Shown piece after piece: positions 46,202 through 53,563 of a stretch of 64,000 bases of DNA. Numbering within the stretch: position 1 is the first letter of the stretch; each line of letters starts with the position of its first letter. Location: assembly GCF_021026295.1 (NCBI RefSeq), contig NZ_JAJNDA010000019.1:1-64000 (forward strand). Reading direction: 5' to 3'. The notes below the pieces were generated by a model. That model did not search any database and was not told where the DNA came from. It saw nothing but the letters and a program-made list of their open reading frames with translations. Position numbers and translations under genes: made by a program. This stretch comes from Actinomycetospora soli. Lineage in GTDB: Bacteria > Actinomycetota > Actinomycetes > Mycobacteriales > Pseudonocardiaceae.

Positions 46202-47406
46202 TCGCCACCTCCCTCCGGACGCGACCCGGACCTGTCGTCGGGAACGGCCTCCGGCGGCTCACCCGCCGGTCTGGTCGCCGGGGTGAGCGACGTCGGCGCG
46301 ACGCCGGTCCCCGCCCCGAACAGTTTCTGGTATGCCTGCCGCCCGAAGGTGAGCAGGTGCTGGCGCATCCCGAGCAGGCCCTGCGGCCGGAAGATCATCA
46401 GGACGATCAGCGCGAGACCGAAGACCAGGAAGCGGTACTCGGGCTCGAACTGGAACCGGTCGGGGATGTAGGAGACCAGGAAGGCCCCGACGACGACGCC
46501 GATCTTGTTGCCCTGCCCGCCGAGGACGACCGCGGCGAGGTAGAGGATCGAGGTGGTGACGTCGAAGCGCTGGTTGTTGACGAAGCCGACCTGCGCGGCG
46601 AACAGCGTGCCGGACAGGCCGCCGACCGCGGCGCCGATCGCGAACGCCCAGATCTTGAACCGGTAGGTCGGCACCCCGGTGAGCTCGGCGGCGTCCTCGT
46701 CCTCGCGCACGGCGATCCAGGCGCGCCCGACCCGCGAGCGCTCCAGGTTCCCCATGAACAGCAGGATGATGATGACGATGGTGACCGCGAGCCAGTAGAA
46801 ACCCTGGGCGTCGTTCTGGGTGAAGATCGGCGTGCCGTCGGAGTACGCGCCGCCGGGCCGCGCGATGTCCTGGAAGCCCCGGTTGCCGCGCAGCGGGTCG
46901 ATGTTGTCGGCCAGCAGGCGGACGATCTCGCCGAAGCCCAGCGTGACGATCGCGAGGTAGTCGCCGCGCAGCCGCAGCGTCGGCGTCCCGAGGATGACCC
47001 CGGAGATCATCGTGACGACCATGGCGATCGGCACGATCACCAGCCACGGGAAGCGCACGCCGAGCTCGGAGTCGGGCGAGGAGAGCAGCGCCGCGGTGTA
47101 GGCGCCGATCGCGAAGAAGCCGACGTAGCCGAGGTCGAGCAGGCCCGCCTGCCCGATGACGACGTTGAGGCCGATCGCGATCAGCGCGAAGACCGCTGCG
47201 TTGAACAGCGCGATCGGGAACGACGTCGCCGGCTCGGTGGTGATGATCGGCGGGTTGAGCACCGGCAGCAGGTAGATGAGCGCGGCCACCGGGACGAGCA
47301 GGCCCCACTGCTGGGGACGGCTGCGGGCGTTCCACCAGCGCGAGAGCTCGGCGCGGCGGCTCTGCTTCGGGCCCGACGACGACAGACGTGCCTCGGTGGT
47401 CGTCAT
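46198..47406 (-). CDS. livM: Branched-chain amino-acid ABC transporter permease LivM
   Basis: 402 aa from ATG 47406, overlapping livH by 4 bases (ATGA). After a hydrophilic N-terminus there are about ten membrane helices with the LivM core IGLNVVIGQAGLLDLGYVGFFAIGAYTAALL and LRLRGDYLAIVTLGFGEIVRLL, plus the EAA-like GRAWIAVREDEDAAELTGVPTYRFKIWAFAIGAAVGGLSGTLFA. A 45-residue C-terminal extension (GAGTGVAPTSLTPATRPAGEPPE...) is hydrophilic. Forms the channel with LivH. Confidence 0.94.
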   Translation of the reverse strand: MTTTEARLSSSGPKQSRRAELSRWWNARSRPQQWGLLVPVAALIYLLPVLNPPIITTEPATSFPIALFNAAVFALIAIGLNVVIGQAGLLDLGYVGFFAIGAYTAALLSSPDSELGVRFPWLVIVPIAMVVTMISGVILGTPTLRLRGDYLAIVTLGFGEIVRLLADNIDPLRGNRGFQDIARPGGAYSDGTPIFTQNDAQGFYWLAVTIVIIILLFMGNLERSRVGRAWIAVREDEDAAELTGVPTYRFKIWAFAIGAAVGGLSGTLFAAQVGFVNNQRFDVTTSILYLAAVVLGGQGNKIGVVVGAFLVSYIPDRFQFEPEYRFLVFGLALIVLMIFRPQGLLGMRQHLLTFGRQAYQKLFGAGTGVAPTSLTPATRPAGEPPEAVPDDRSGSRPEGGGE

Positions 47407-48347
47407 ACCCTCGCCTTCCCCAGCGACTCGCCGAGGATCCCGGTCGGCCGGAACATCAGGACGCCCACGAGCAGCACGAACGCGACCACGTCGCGCCAGT
47501 CGCCGCCGAACAGGGACTGCCCGTAGTTCTCCGCGATCCCGAGGATCAGCCCGCCGAGCAGGGCGCCGCGCAGGTTGCCGATCCCGCCGAGGACGGCCGC
47601 CGCGAACGCCTTGATGCCGAGCAGGAAGCCGCCGTTGAACACGGCGCCCTGCGGGATCGTCATCAGGTAGAACAGCGCCGCCGCGCCGGCGAGCAGGCCG
47701 CCGAGCAGGAACGTGATCATGATGACGCGCTCGCGGTTGACGCCCATGAGGGTCGCGGTGGCCGGGTCCTGGGCGACGGCGCGCACGCCGCGGCCGAGGC
47801 GGGTCCGGTTGACGAACGAGTCCGCGATGACGAACAACGCCAGCGCCGCCAGGATGATGATCACCTGGAGGTTGGTGACGGGCGCGCCGAAGATGCGGAA
47901 CAGCGGCTCGGGCGGCAGCAGCCGGATGGTGCCCTCGGGGTTGGAGCCGCGGGTGATCCGGAAGATCTGCTGGATGACGAACGAGGCGCCGATCGCGGTG
48001 ATGAGGAACGCGAGGCGCGGGGCGTTGCGCTTGCGCAGCGGCCGGTAGGCGACGCGTTCGAGGATCACCGCCGCGACCCCGGCGAGGATCATGCCGACCG
48101 CGCCCGCGAGGACCAGGTTCGCGATGATCCCGGCGAGCGGGACGTTCGGGGTCTGACCCGGCTGGAAGCCCAGCGCGAGGAAGGTGAAGTACACGCCGAA
48201 CACCCCGATCACGAAGATCTCGGAGTGGGCGAAGTTGATGAGCTGGAGCACCCCGTAGACCAGGGTGTAACCGAGGGCGACCAGGGCGTAGATGCTCCCG
48301 TAGGAGAGCCCGTTGATGGTGTTGGCCCAGAAGCGGTCGAGGAACAA
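47403..48347 (-). CDS. livH: Branched-chain amino-acid ABC transporter permease LivH
   Basis: 314 aa if started at TTG 48347. The core NTINGLSYGSIYALVALGYTLVYGVLQLINFAHSEIFVIG is canonical LivH, with eight helices and GRGVRAVAQDPATATLMGVNRERVI. The frame continues upstream without a stop as VIHTLTAVTDLVAQGSGPWINFDVG, which looks like genuine LivH N-terminus, but no ATG, GTG or TTG is present there. The only codon well placed after the ribosome-like GGGAGAG is ATC at 48419. The actual start is therefore open. Livelier expression of livJ than of livHMGF is suggested by the stem-loop just upstream. Confidence 0.9.
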   Translation of the reverse strand: MFLDRFWANTINGLSYGSIYALVALGYTLVYGVLQLINFAHSEIFVIGVFGVYFTFLALGFQPGQTPNVPLAGIIANLVLAGAVGMILAGVAAVILERVAYRPLRKRNAPRLAFLITAIGASFVIQQIFRITRGSNPEGTIRLLPPEPLFRIFGAPVTNLQVIIILAALALFVIADSFVNRTRLGRGVRAVAQDPATATLMGVNRERVIMITFLLGGLLAGAAALFYLMTIPQGAVFNGGFLLGIKAFAAAVLGGIGNLRGALLGGLILGIAENYGQSLFGGDWRDVVAFVLLVGVLMFRPTGILGESLGKARV

Positions 48348-48515
48348 CCCGACGTCGAAGTTGATCCACGGCCCGGAACCCTGGGCGACCAGGTCCGTGA
48401 CAGCGGTGAGGGTGTGGATGACGCTCTCCCTGGGGGCGCCGGCGGCCGAGGCTGGTGGCCCGGCCGGGGGAACGCGGCGGTGGTGACCGTAGTGGTGCCG
48501 CGGGGGCGGACGAAC

Positions 48516-48554
48516 GACGGCCGCGCCCGGGCTCCTGGCCCGGACGCGGCCGTC
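48516..48554 (-). terminator. Stem-loop between livJ and livH
   Basis: GACGGCCGCG-C-CCGGGC, loop TCCTG, GCCCGG-A-CGCGGCCGTC: sixteen pairs with a single mismatch. It begins 13 bases after the livJ stop (48567, minus strand). A partial terminator or 3' stabiliser at this point would give more binding protein than permease, as is common in ABC importer operons. Confidence 0.6.
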
Positions 48555-48566
48555 ATCTGGCGGTGA

Positions 48567-49772
48567 TCAGCCGGTGATCGGCGAATCCGTGACGATCTTG
48601 TCGCCGTCGACCCGGTAGACGTACACCGGGGTGTCGGTGAGCTCGCCGTTGGGCTGCCACTGGAACTTCTTCGTCAGGCCCTGACCGTTGTAGGACTTGA
48701 CGAAGTTGAGCAGCGCCGGACGCGAGTTCGCGCCCTTGTCGATGCCCTGCAGCAGGATGGTCGCGGCGTCGTACGCCTCGGCCGAGTAGGTCTGCGGCGG
48801 GGTGTTGTAGGCCTGCTGGTAGGCCTGCGTGAAGGCGGTGAAGCCCTCCTGCGGGACGCACGGGCAGGTGAGGAACGAGCCGTTGGCGGAGCCGGCGGCG
48901 TTGACCACGAACTGCTCGTCCTTGACGCCGTCCGGCGCGACGAACGGCGTCTGGACGCCCGCGTCACGCAGCTGCTGGATCAGCGGCGAGGCCTCGGTGT
49001 AGTACCCGGCGTAGAAGATCGCCTGCGGGTTGGCCTGCTGGACCTGGCCGACCGTCGCGGAGAACTCCTTCTGGTTGGTCTTGACGTCGCCCTGGCACGC
49101 GGCGACCTGCGGGCCGAGCGCCTGGGTGACGGCCTGCGCGAGGCCGATGCCGTAGTCCGAGTCGTCCTTGATGACGCAGATCGACTGCGGGGTGAACTTC
49201 TGCTGCATCCACTTCGCGGCGGCCGGCCCCTGGACGGCGTCGTTGCCGAGGCCGCGGAAGAAGGTCGTCCAGCCGTTCTGCGTCAGGCCCGGGTTGGTGG
49301 CCGACGGGGTGATGTTGACCAGACCCGCGGCGTTGAGCGCCGGGCCGACGGCCTTCGACTCGCCGGAGAACGGCAGGCCGACGATGCCGAGGACGGCCTG
49401 GTTGTTGATGACGGCCTGCGTCGGGCCCACCGCGGTGTCGGGCGTGCCGCCGGAGTCGGCCTTGACGAGGGTGACCTGGCACCCGGGGTTCGCCTGGTTG
49501 TGCTGGTTGACCGCCAGCTCGGTGGCGTTGGCGATCGCCTGGCCGAGCGCGGCGTTCTGGCCGGCGAGGGTGCCGACGTACGCGATCGAGGTGCCGGGCG
49601 CGCACCGGCCCTGGCCGTCACCGGCGGGCAGGACGGCGTTGTTGGGCTGGGCGGGCGCGGGGGCGGCGCTGGTCTGCGCCGGACCGCTCCCACTCTGGTT
49701 GGCGCAGCCGGAGAGCACCAGGGCCGCTGCCGCGACCAGGGCGCCCGCGGCGGCGAACCGACGTCGGACCAC
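48567..49772 (-). CDS. livJ: Branched-chain amino-acid substrate-binding lipoprotein LivJ
   Basis: 401 aa from GTG 49772. ATG 49787 is in frame, but the bases from it (ATGGAGG) form the ribosome site 8 bases before the GTG, so the GTG is preferred. The signal ends in lipobox LVLSGC; a Ser/Pro/Gln-rich linker follows. The type-I periplasmic fold contains SIAYVGTLAGQNAALGQAIANATELAVNQHN and AVLGIVGLPFSGESKAVGPALNAAGLVNITPSATNP. Upstream a TATGTT (49849-49844) may be its -10. It delivers amino acids to LivHM and heads the operon. Confidence 0.93.
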   Translation of the reverse strand: MVRRRFAAAGALVAAAALVLSGCANQSGSGPAQTSAAPAPAQPNNAVLPAGDGQGRCAPGTSIAYVGTLAGQNAALGQAIANATELAVNQHNQANPGCQVTLVKADSGGTPDTAVGPTQAVINNQAVLGIVGLPFSGESKAVGPALNAAGLVNITPSATNPGLTQNGWTTFFRGLGNDAVQGPAAAKWMQQKFTPQSICVIKDDSDYGIGLAQAVTQALGPQVAACQGDVKTNQKEFSATVGQVQQANPQAIFYAGYYTEASPLIQQLRDAGVQTPFVAPDGVKDEQFVVNAAGSANGSFLTCPCVPQEGFTAFTQAYQQAYNTPPQTYSAEAYDAATILLQGIDKGANSRPALLNFVKSYNGQGLTKKFQWQPNGELTDTPVYVYRVDGDKIVTDSPITG

Positions 49773-49944
49773 TGAAACAACCTCCATGCTGGTGTGCTCG
49801 CAGAGCGACCGTTGAAGTTCCAAACTCCGCCGGTCGGGTGGGAAACATAGACCCAAATCACCGCGAGGAACAGCGGGCGTCCAGCTGGTATCGAAGCCGT
49901 AACGCAAGCTCTGCCGGAACGGACGTGCCGCTCGGCGCAACCGC

Positions 49945-51150
49945 TTAAGGTTGGGTACGCTCCGGGATCCATCGGCCGCCGACCAGCCGATACACGGCCA
50001 CCGCGTCGGAGCTGACGTCCCCGAAGCGGTCGAAGGAGATCGGCCCGGTGACGCCGTCCGCGTCAGTCGACTGCACCGCCTGGTCCACCGCGGGGCGTTG
50101 ATCGGTCGACCACTCTCCGCCACCACGACCGTTCACCACGCTCGCCACGGCATCGAGCACCACGTTGGTCGCGTCGAAGCTGAAGGCGCCGTACTCGCCG
50201 TAGCCCTCGGGGTAGCCCGCCGCGCGGTAGGCGTCGACGAAGCCCCGGGCGCCGGGCACCGACTCGGGCGGCGCGCCCACGGTGGTACCCAGGTCGCCGT
50301 CCTGTCCCCCGGCCGCGGCGTAGGCGGGGTTCACCATGCCGTCGCCGCCCATCACAGGGCCGCCCGCGCCCGCGAGCGCCTCGGAGAGCGGCCCGCCGGC
50401 CGGGTACTCGCCGCCGTAGAAGACGGCCTGCGGCCGGGCCGCGCGGACGGCGGCGACCGTGGCGTCCCGGGCCGTCGCGGATGCGGTCGCCGGGAGGGTC
50501 TGACGCAGGACCACCTGGCCGCCGCGGGTCTGGAACTGCTTGACGAACTCGCCCGCGAGACCCTCGCCGTAGGTGTTGCCGTCGCTGATCACCGCGACCC
50601 GGGTCCGTCCGGTCCCGGCGAGGTAGTTCGCCGCGAGGGGGCCCTGCACGGCGTCGGTCGCGACGACGCGGAAGTAGGTCTGGTACTGCCGCAGCGGGGC
50701 GGTGACGGGGTTCGCCCCCCGGGTCAGGGACACGTTGGTGTTGCCCGGGGACACCTGCACGACCCCGGCGTCGCTGAGCACCGGCTGCACGGCCTGCGCG
50801 GTGGAGGAGTTGTACGTCCCGACCACGCCGACGAGGTCGGGGTCGGCGGCGAGCTGCCGGGCCGCCTCGGCGCCGGTCGCCGGGTCGGCGCGGTCGTCCC
50901 GCGCGTCCAGCGCGAGGCGGTACCCCGGGATCGCGCACCGGTCGTTGGCCTGGCGGACGGCGAGGTCGGCGGCGTTGCGCATGCCGGCGCCGATGTTCGC
51001 GAGCTCGCCGGACAGCGGCGCCACCAGGCCGACGGTCAGCGTGCCCCGGTCGGTGTCGCAGTCCCCCGGCGAGGAGCCCGAGGCGCCGCAGGCCGTCAGG
51101 GCCAGGGCAGCCGTCACCACGACGGTCGCGAGCGCTGCGGTTCGCCTCAT
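49945..51150 (-). CDS. Second branched-chain-type substrate-binding lipoprotein
   Basis: 401 aa from ATG 51150. Signal peptide with lipobox LALTACGAS. The fold is like LivJ (TLTVGLVAPLSGELANIGAGMRNAADLAVRQAND, LVGVVGTYNSSTAQAVQPVLSDAGVVQVSPGNTNVSLTRG) but clearly divergent from the 48567-49772 protein. There are no permease or ATPase genes of its own, so it may feed the same LivHMGF with a different substrate. A 170-base gap separates it from livJ. Transcription towards livJ is possible if no terminator intervenes; I see none. Confidence 0.9.
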   Translation of the reverse strand: MRRTAALATVVVTAALALTACGASGSSPGDCDTDRGTLTVGLVAPLSGELANIGAGMRNAADLAVRQANDRCAIPGYRLALDARDDRADPATGAEAARQLAADPDLVGVVGTYNSSTAQAVQPVLSDAGVVQVSPGNTNVSLTRGANPVTAPLRQYQTYFRVVATDAVQGPLAANYLAGTGRTRVAVISDGNTYGEGLAGEFVKQFQTRGGQVVLRQTLPATASATARDATVAAVRAARPQAVFYGGEYPAGGPLSEALAGAGGPVMGGDGMVNPAYAAAGGQDGDLGTTVGAPPESVPGARGFVDAYRAAGYPEGYGEYGAFSFDATNVVLDAVASVVNGRGGGEWSTDQRPAVDQAVQSTDADGVTGPISFDRFGDVSSDAVAVYRLVGGRWIPERTQP

Positions 51151-51186
51151 GGCCGGACACCGTAGGTCACGATCAGGTGAAGCCCG

Positions 51187-51206
51187 GTGACGGGTGGGCC
51201 CGTTAC
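51187..51206 (-). terminator. Weak hairpin after the ANTAR regulator gene
   Basis: GTGACGGG-TGGG-CCCGTTAC, eight pairs including one G-U, about 80 bases after the regulator stop. A possible terminator before the binding-protein gene; no T-run. Confidence 0.3.
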
Positions 51207-51287
51207 TGCAGGTCAGCGTCACCGGTCACTCACGCGGACCATCGACGCACCGTCACCGTGATCGTCTCGGTACGGCGCGCGCCCCGG

Positions 51288-51926
51288 TCAGCCGAACGTC
51301 TCGATGACGGCGTCGGCCACGACCTTCATCGAGGTGCGCCGGTCCATCGCGGTCCGCTGGATCCAGCGGAAGGCGTCCGGCTCGGTCATCTTCTTCTTCG
51401 CCATGAGCAGGCCCTTGGCGCGCTCGACGGCCTTGCGGGTCTCGAGGCGCTCGGTGAGCCCGGCGACCTCGTCCTCGAGCGCCCGGACCTCGGCGAACCG
51501 GCTCGCGGCGACCTCGATGGCCGGCACCACGTCGGTGCGCGTGAACGGCTTGACCAGGTAGGCCATCGCCCCGGCGTCGCGCGCCGAGTCGACCAGCTCG
51601 CGCTGGGAGAAGGCGGTCAGCATGACGACGGGAGCGATGCGCTCCTGCGCGATCGTCGTGGCCGCCTCGAGCCCGTCGGTGCCGGGCATCTTGATGTCCA
51701 TCATGACGAGGCCCGGCTTCAGGCTGCGGGCCATCTCCACGGCCTGCGCGCCGTCGGCGGCCTCGCCCACGACGTCGTAGCCCTCCTCGCGCAGCATCTC
51801 CACGAGGTCCATGCGGATGAGCGCCTCGTCCTCGGCGACCAGGACACGCAGCGACTCGCGCGGCGTCTCCTCGGGCTCGGGGACGGTGTCCGCCTCGGCG
51901 ACGATGTCCGCGGCCTGCTGGCTCAT
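51288..51926 (-). CDS. pdtaR: ANTAR-domain response regulator (PdtaR type)
   Basis: 212 aa from ATG 51926 (AGGAGG, 7 bases). The receiver domain begins LRVLVAEDEALIRMDLVEML; the phospho-acceptor Asp is in LVMMDIKMPGTDG, with the switch Thr in VMLTAFSQ and Lys in LVKPF. A coiled linker (ASRFAEVRALEDEVAGLTERLETRKAVERAKGLLM) leads into the RNA-binding ANTAR domain (KKKMTEPDAFRWIQRTAMDRRTSMKVVADAVIETFG). ANTAR proteins bind paired hexaloop hairpins and block terminators. In mycobacteria the kinase PdtaS is encoded elsewhere; none is present here. The symbol is inferred from similarity and gene order. Confidence 0.92.
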   Translation of the reverse strand: MSQQAADIVAEADTVPEPEETPRESLRVLVAEDEALIRMDLVEMLREEGYDVVGEAADGAQAVEMARSLKPGLVMMDIKMPGTDGLEAATTIAQERIAPVVMLTAFSQRELVDSARDAGAMAYLVKPFTRTDVVPAIEVAASRFAEVRALEDEVAGLTERLETRKAVERAKGLLMAKKKMTEPDAFRWIQRTAMDRRTSMKVVADAVIETFG

Positions 51927-52125
51927 GGCGGGTCCTCCTGGTGCGCTCGCTGCCGCTCGAGCCGCCCTGCGTCTCCCCCGAGGGGCGGGCCGATCCTCGT
52001 CCCCGTGCTGGCGGGTTCGATTCAGTGCAGCGTACCGAGCGGCCCTCGCCCGCCGTCGACGACGAGCGCCACGATGAGGGCGCTCTCACAGTGCCCCGTC
52101 AGCCCCGGTGGCCGCCGCGTCGCGA

Positions 52126-52139
52126 GCCTGACGTCAGGC
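52126..52139. promoter_or_regulatory. Perfect palindrome upstream of the ANTAR regulator gene
   Basis: GCCTGACGTCAGGC is a complete 14-bp palindrome; GCCTGACGT recurs at 52165-52173. It lies in the ~260-base region between the ANTAR gene (start 51926) and the tRNA gene. Candidate protein-binding site or short terminator of the tRNA; nothing else recognisable is seen in that interval. Confidence 0.4.
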
Positions 52140-52190
52140 ATCCCGGGCGCCGGCGGATGACCCCTGCCTGACGTACCCGCGGGACGAGCG

Positions 52191-52268
52191 TGGTGCCCCC
52201 GGTGGGATTCGAACCCACACTGTATGGAGTTTGAGACCATTGCCTGCTGCCGATTGGGCTACGGGGGC
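52191..52268 (-). tRNA. tRNA-Leu (anticodon CAA) with short variable loop and encoded CCA
   Basis: Minus-strand cloverleaf: acceptor GCCCCCG/CGGGGGC; a D arm with three pairs and a long loop containing GG; anticodon stem ATGGT/TCCAT (31-39 is T-T); loop CTCAAAC with anticodon CAA; variable loop ACAGT; T arm GTGGG-TTCGAAT-CCCAC; discriminator A73 then CCA. The D arm and A73 suit leucine. The 5-base variable loop is class I, while bacterial tRNA-Leu normally has a long class II arm, so identity by anticodon alone deserves checking. Confidence 0.85.
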
Positions 52269-52392
52269 TGCTCCACTCGGTCGTGCTCCGACGATTCTAG
52301 TGCAGTGCTCCGGCGACCGGCGGACGCGGTGTCGCTCGCGGCGCCGATCGACTCCCGCCGAGACTGTCGGGGCGTCGATGCACCATTCCGAC

Positions 52393-53151
52393 ATGCATGA
52401 CCGAGCCACCGTCGACGTCGTTCTCGCCCTGTTCGCCGACGGGGTGTCGACGGACGAGATCGCGCGTCGCGTGGGCGTCTCGCCGTCCACGGTCCGGCGG
52501 TGGTGCCGTGCCCCGCGATCCGGACCGGATTCCGACGGTTCACGTCGGGATCGATGTCCGATCTGCCACGCGGTCGGTCTCGACGACGCGGAGTACGCCT
52601 ATCTGCTCGGGCAGTACCTCGGCGACGGACACATCGTCGAGGGTCGGCGCGGCGTCGCCTCCCTGTCCGTCTTCTGCGCGGACGACTGGCCCGGCGTCCG
52701 GGCCGAGGTGGAACGGGCGATGTGCGCCGTCATGCCCACGTCGTCGGTCTCCTCGGTGCGCCGGGCGGGCTGCCGCGAGGTGAAGAGCTACTCGACGCAC
52801 TGGACGTGCCTGTTCCCTTAACACGGGCCGGGCCGCAAGCACGATCGCACCATCGTCCTGGCGCCCTGGCAGGAACAGGTCTCCCGGGCGCACGCCGGGC
52901 GTCTCGTGCGAGGACTGATGCATTCCGACGGCTGCCGCGTCGTGAACTGGGCCCGGTCGCGGCCCGGCGGCAAGCGCTACGAATATCCGCGCTACTGGTT
53001 CTCCAACCATTCCGTCGACATCCTCGACATCTGCGCGCACGCCCTCGACGAGATCGGGGTCGAGCACCGTCGACCGCGCTGGAACGCGATCTCGGTGGCA
53101 CGCAGGGCGGCGGTGGCGAGACTCGACGAATTCGTCGGACCCAAGTACTGA
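52393..53151 (+). pseudogene. HTH / LAGLIDADG-type protein interrupted by in-frame TAA
   Basis: One continuous frame from ATG 52393 to TGA 53151 (253 codons) is broken only by TAA at 52819-52821, after ...HWTCLFP. The reading resumes without frame change as HGPGRKHDRTIVLAPWQEQ. In intact relatives I recall Gln at the stop position, i.e. one CAA-to-TAA change. The N-terminus (VVLALFADGVSTDEIARRVGVSPSTVRRW) is a helix-turn-helix. LLGQYLGDGHI and LVRGLMHSDGC look like two LAGLIDADG motifs of a homing-endonuclease-like fold. The gene begins 125 bases from the tRNA-Leu. Either a recent pseudogene or a readthrough gene. Confidence 0.75.
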
Positions 53152-53162
53152 CGCTCCGACCG

Positions 53163-53525
53163 TCACCGTTCCGCGAGCCGGTGCCCCGCGTCGTGGACGA
53201 GCACGGCCAGCAGCTCTCCCACGTGGTGGTCCCGGGCGCGCGAGAGCACCCGGCGACCGTCGCGGCGTTGGGTGATCAGGCCCACGAGGCGGAGTTTCGC
53301 GAGGTGCTGCGACACCGCGGGGCGTGCCGCGCCGAGGCGCTCGGCGAGGGTCGAGACGTCCAGTTCCTCGCCACAGAGCAGCCACAACAGCCGCAGGCGC
53401 GTCGGGTCGGCCAGCATCCGCAGGCCGTCGACGACCTCCTCCACCCGGTCGTCCGCGGGCAGCTGCTGCCACGGATCGACCGGTTCAGTGGTGTTGCGTG
53501 CGCACACGAGCACGTATGTTGGCAC
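53163..53525 (-). CDS. ArsR/SmtB-family metalloregulator
   Basis: 120 aa from GTG 53525; GTG 53513 and 53507 are also in frame. The winged helix is clear: LADPTRLRLLWLLCGEELDVSTLAERLGAARPAVSQHLAKLRLVGLI. The alpha3 site cysteines (ELCVCDL) are absent (ELDVST), so it is not an arsenic/cadmium alpha3 sensor. The last helix reads RDHHVGELLAVLVHDAGH, giving D-x-H-x10-D-x2-H, nearly the zinc/nickel/cobalt alpha5 site (D-x-H-x10-H-x2-H/E) with one His replaced by Asp and a neighbouring His. It is divergent from the nicotianamine-synthase-like gene with 38 bases between starts and should control it. Confidence 0.85.
   Translation of the reverse strand: MPTYVLVCARNTTEPVDPWQQLPADDRVEEVVDGLRMLADPTRLRLLWLLCGEELDVSTLAERLGAARPAVSQHLAKLRLVGLITQRRDGRRVLSRARDHHVGELLAVLVHDAGHRLAER
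53494..53520 (+). promoter_or_regulatory. Candidate promoter/operator for the nicotianamine-synthase-like gene
   Basis: TTGCGT (53494-53499) and TATGTT (53515-53520), spacing 15, point towards the plus-strand gene. They overlap an inverted repeat CGTGC (53497-53501) and GCACG (53510-53514). Repressor binding here would block the promoter. The elements fall within the first codons of the longest arsR reading, which hints that arsR may start at the later GTG. Confidence 0.4.
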
Positions 53526-53563
53526 GCGTTCCCGCCGGGCACCATCGTGGAGGTCGAACGATC

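Noticed and set aside
52008..52024. GGTTCGATTC, resembling a tRNA T arm
   Set aside because: No complementary T stem, acceptor or anticodon arm lies around it; coincidence.
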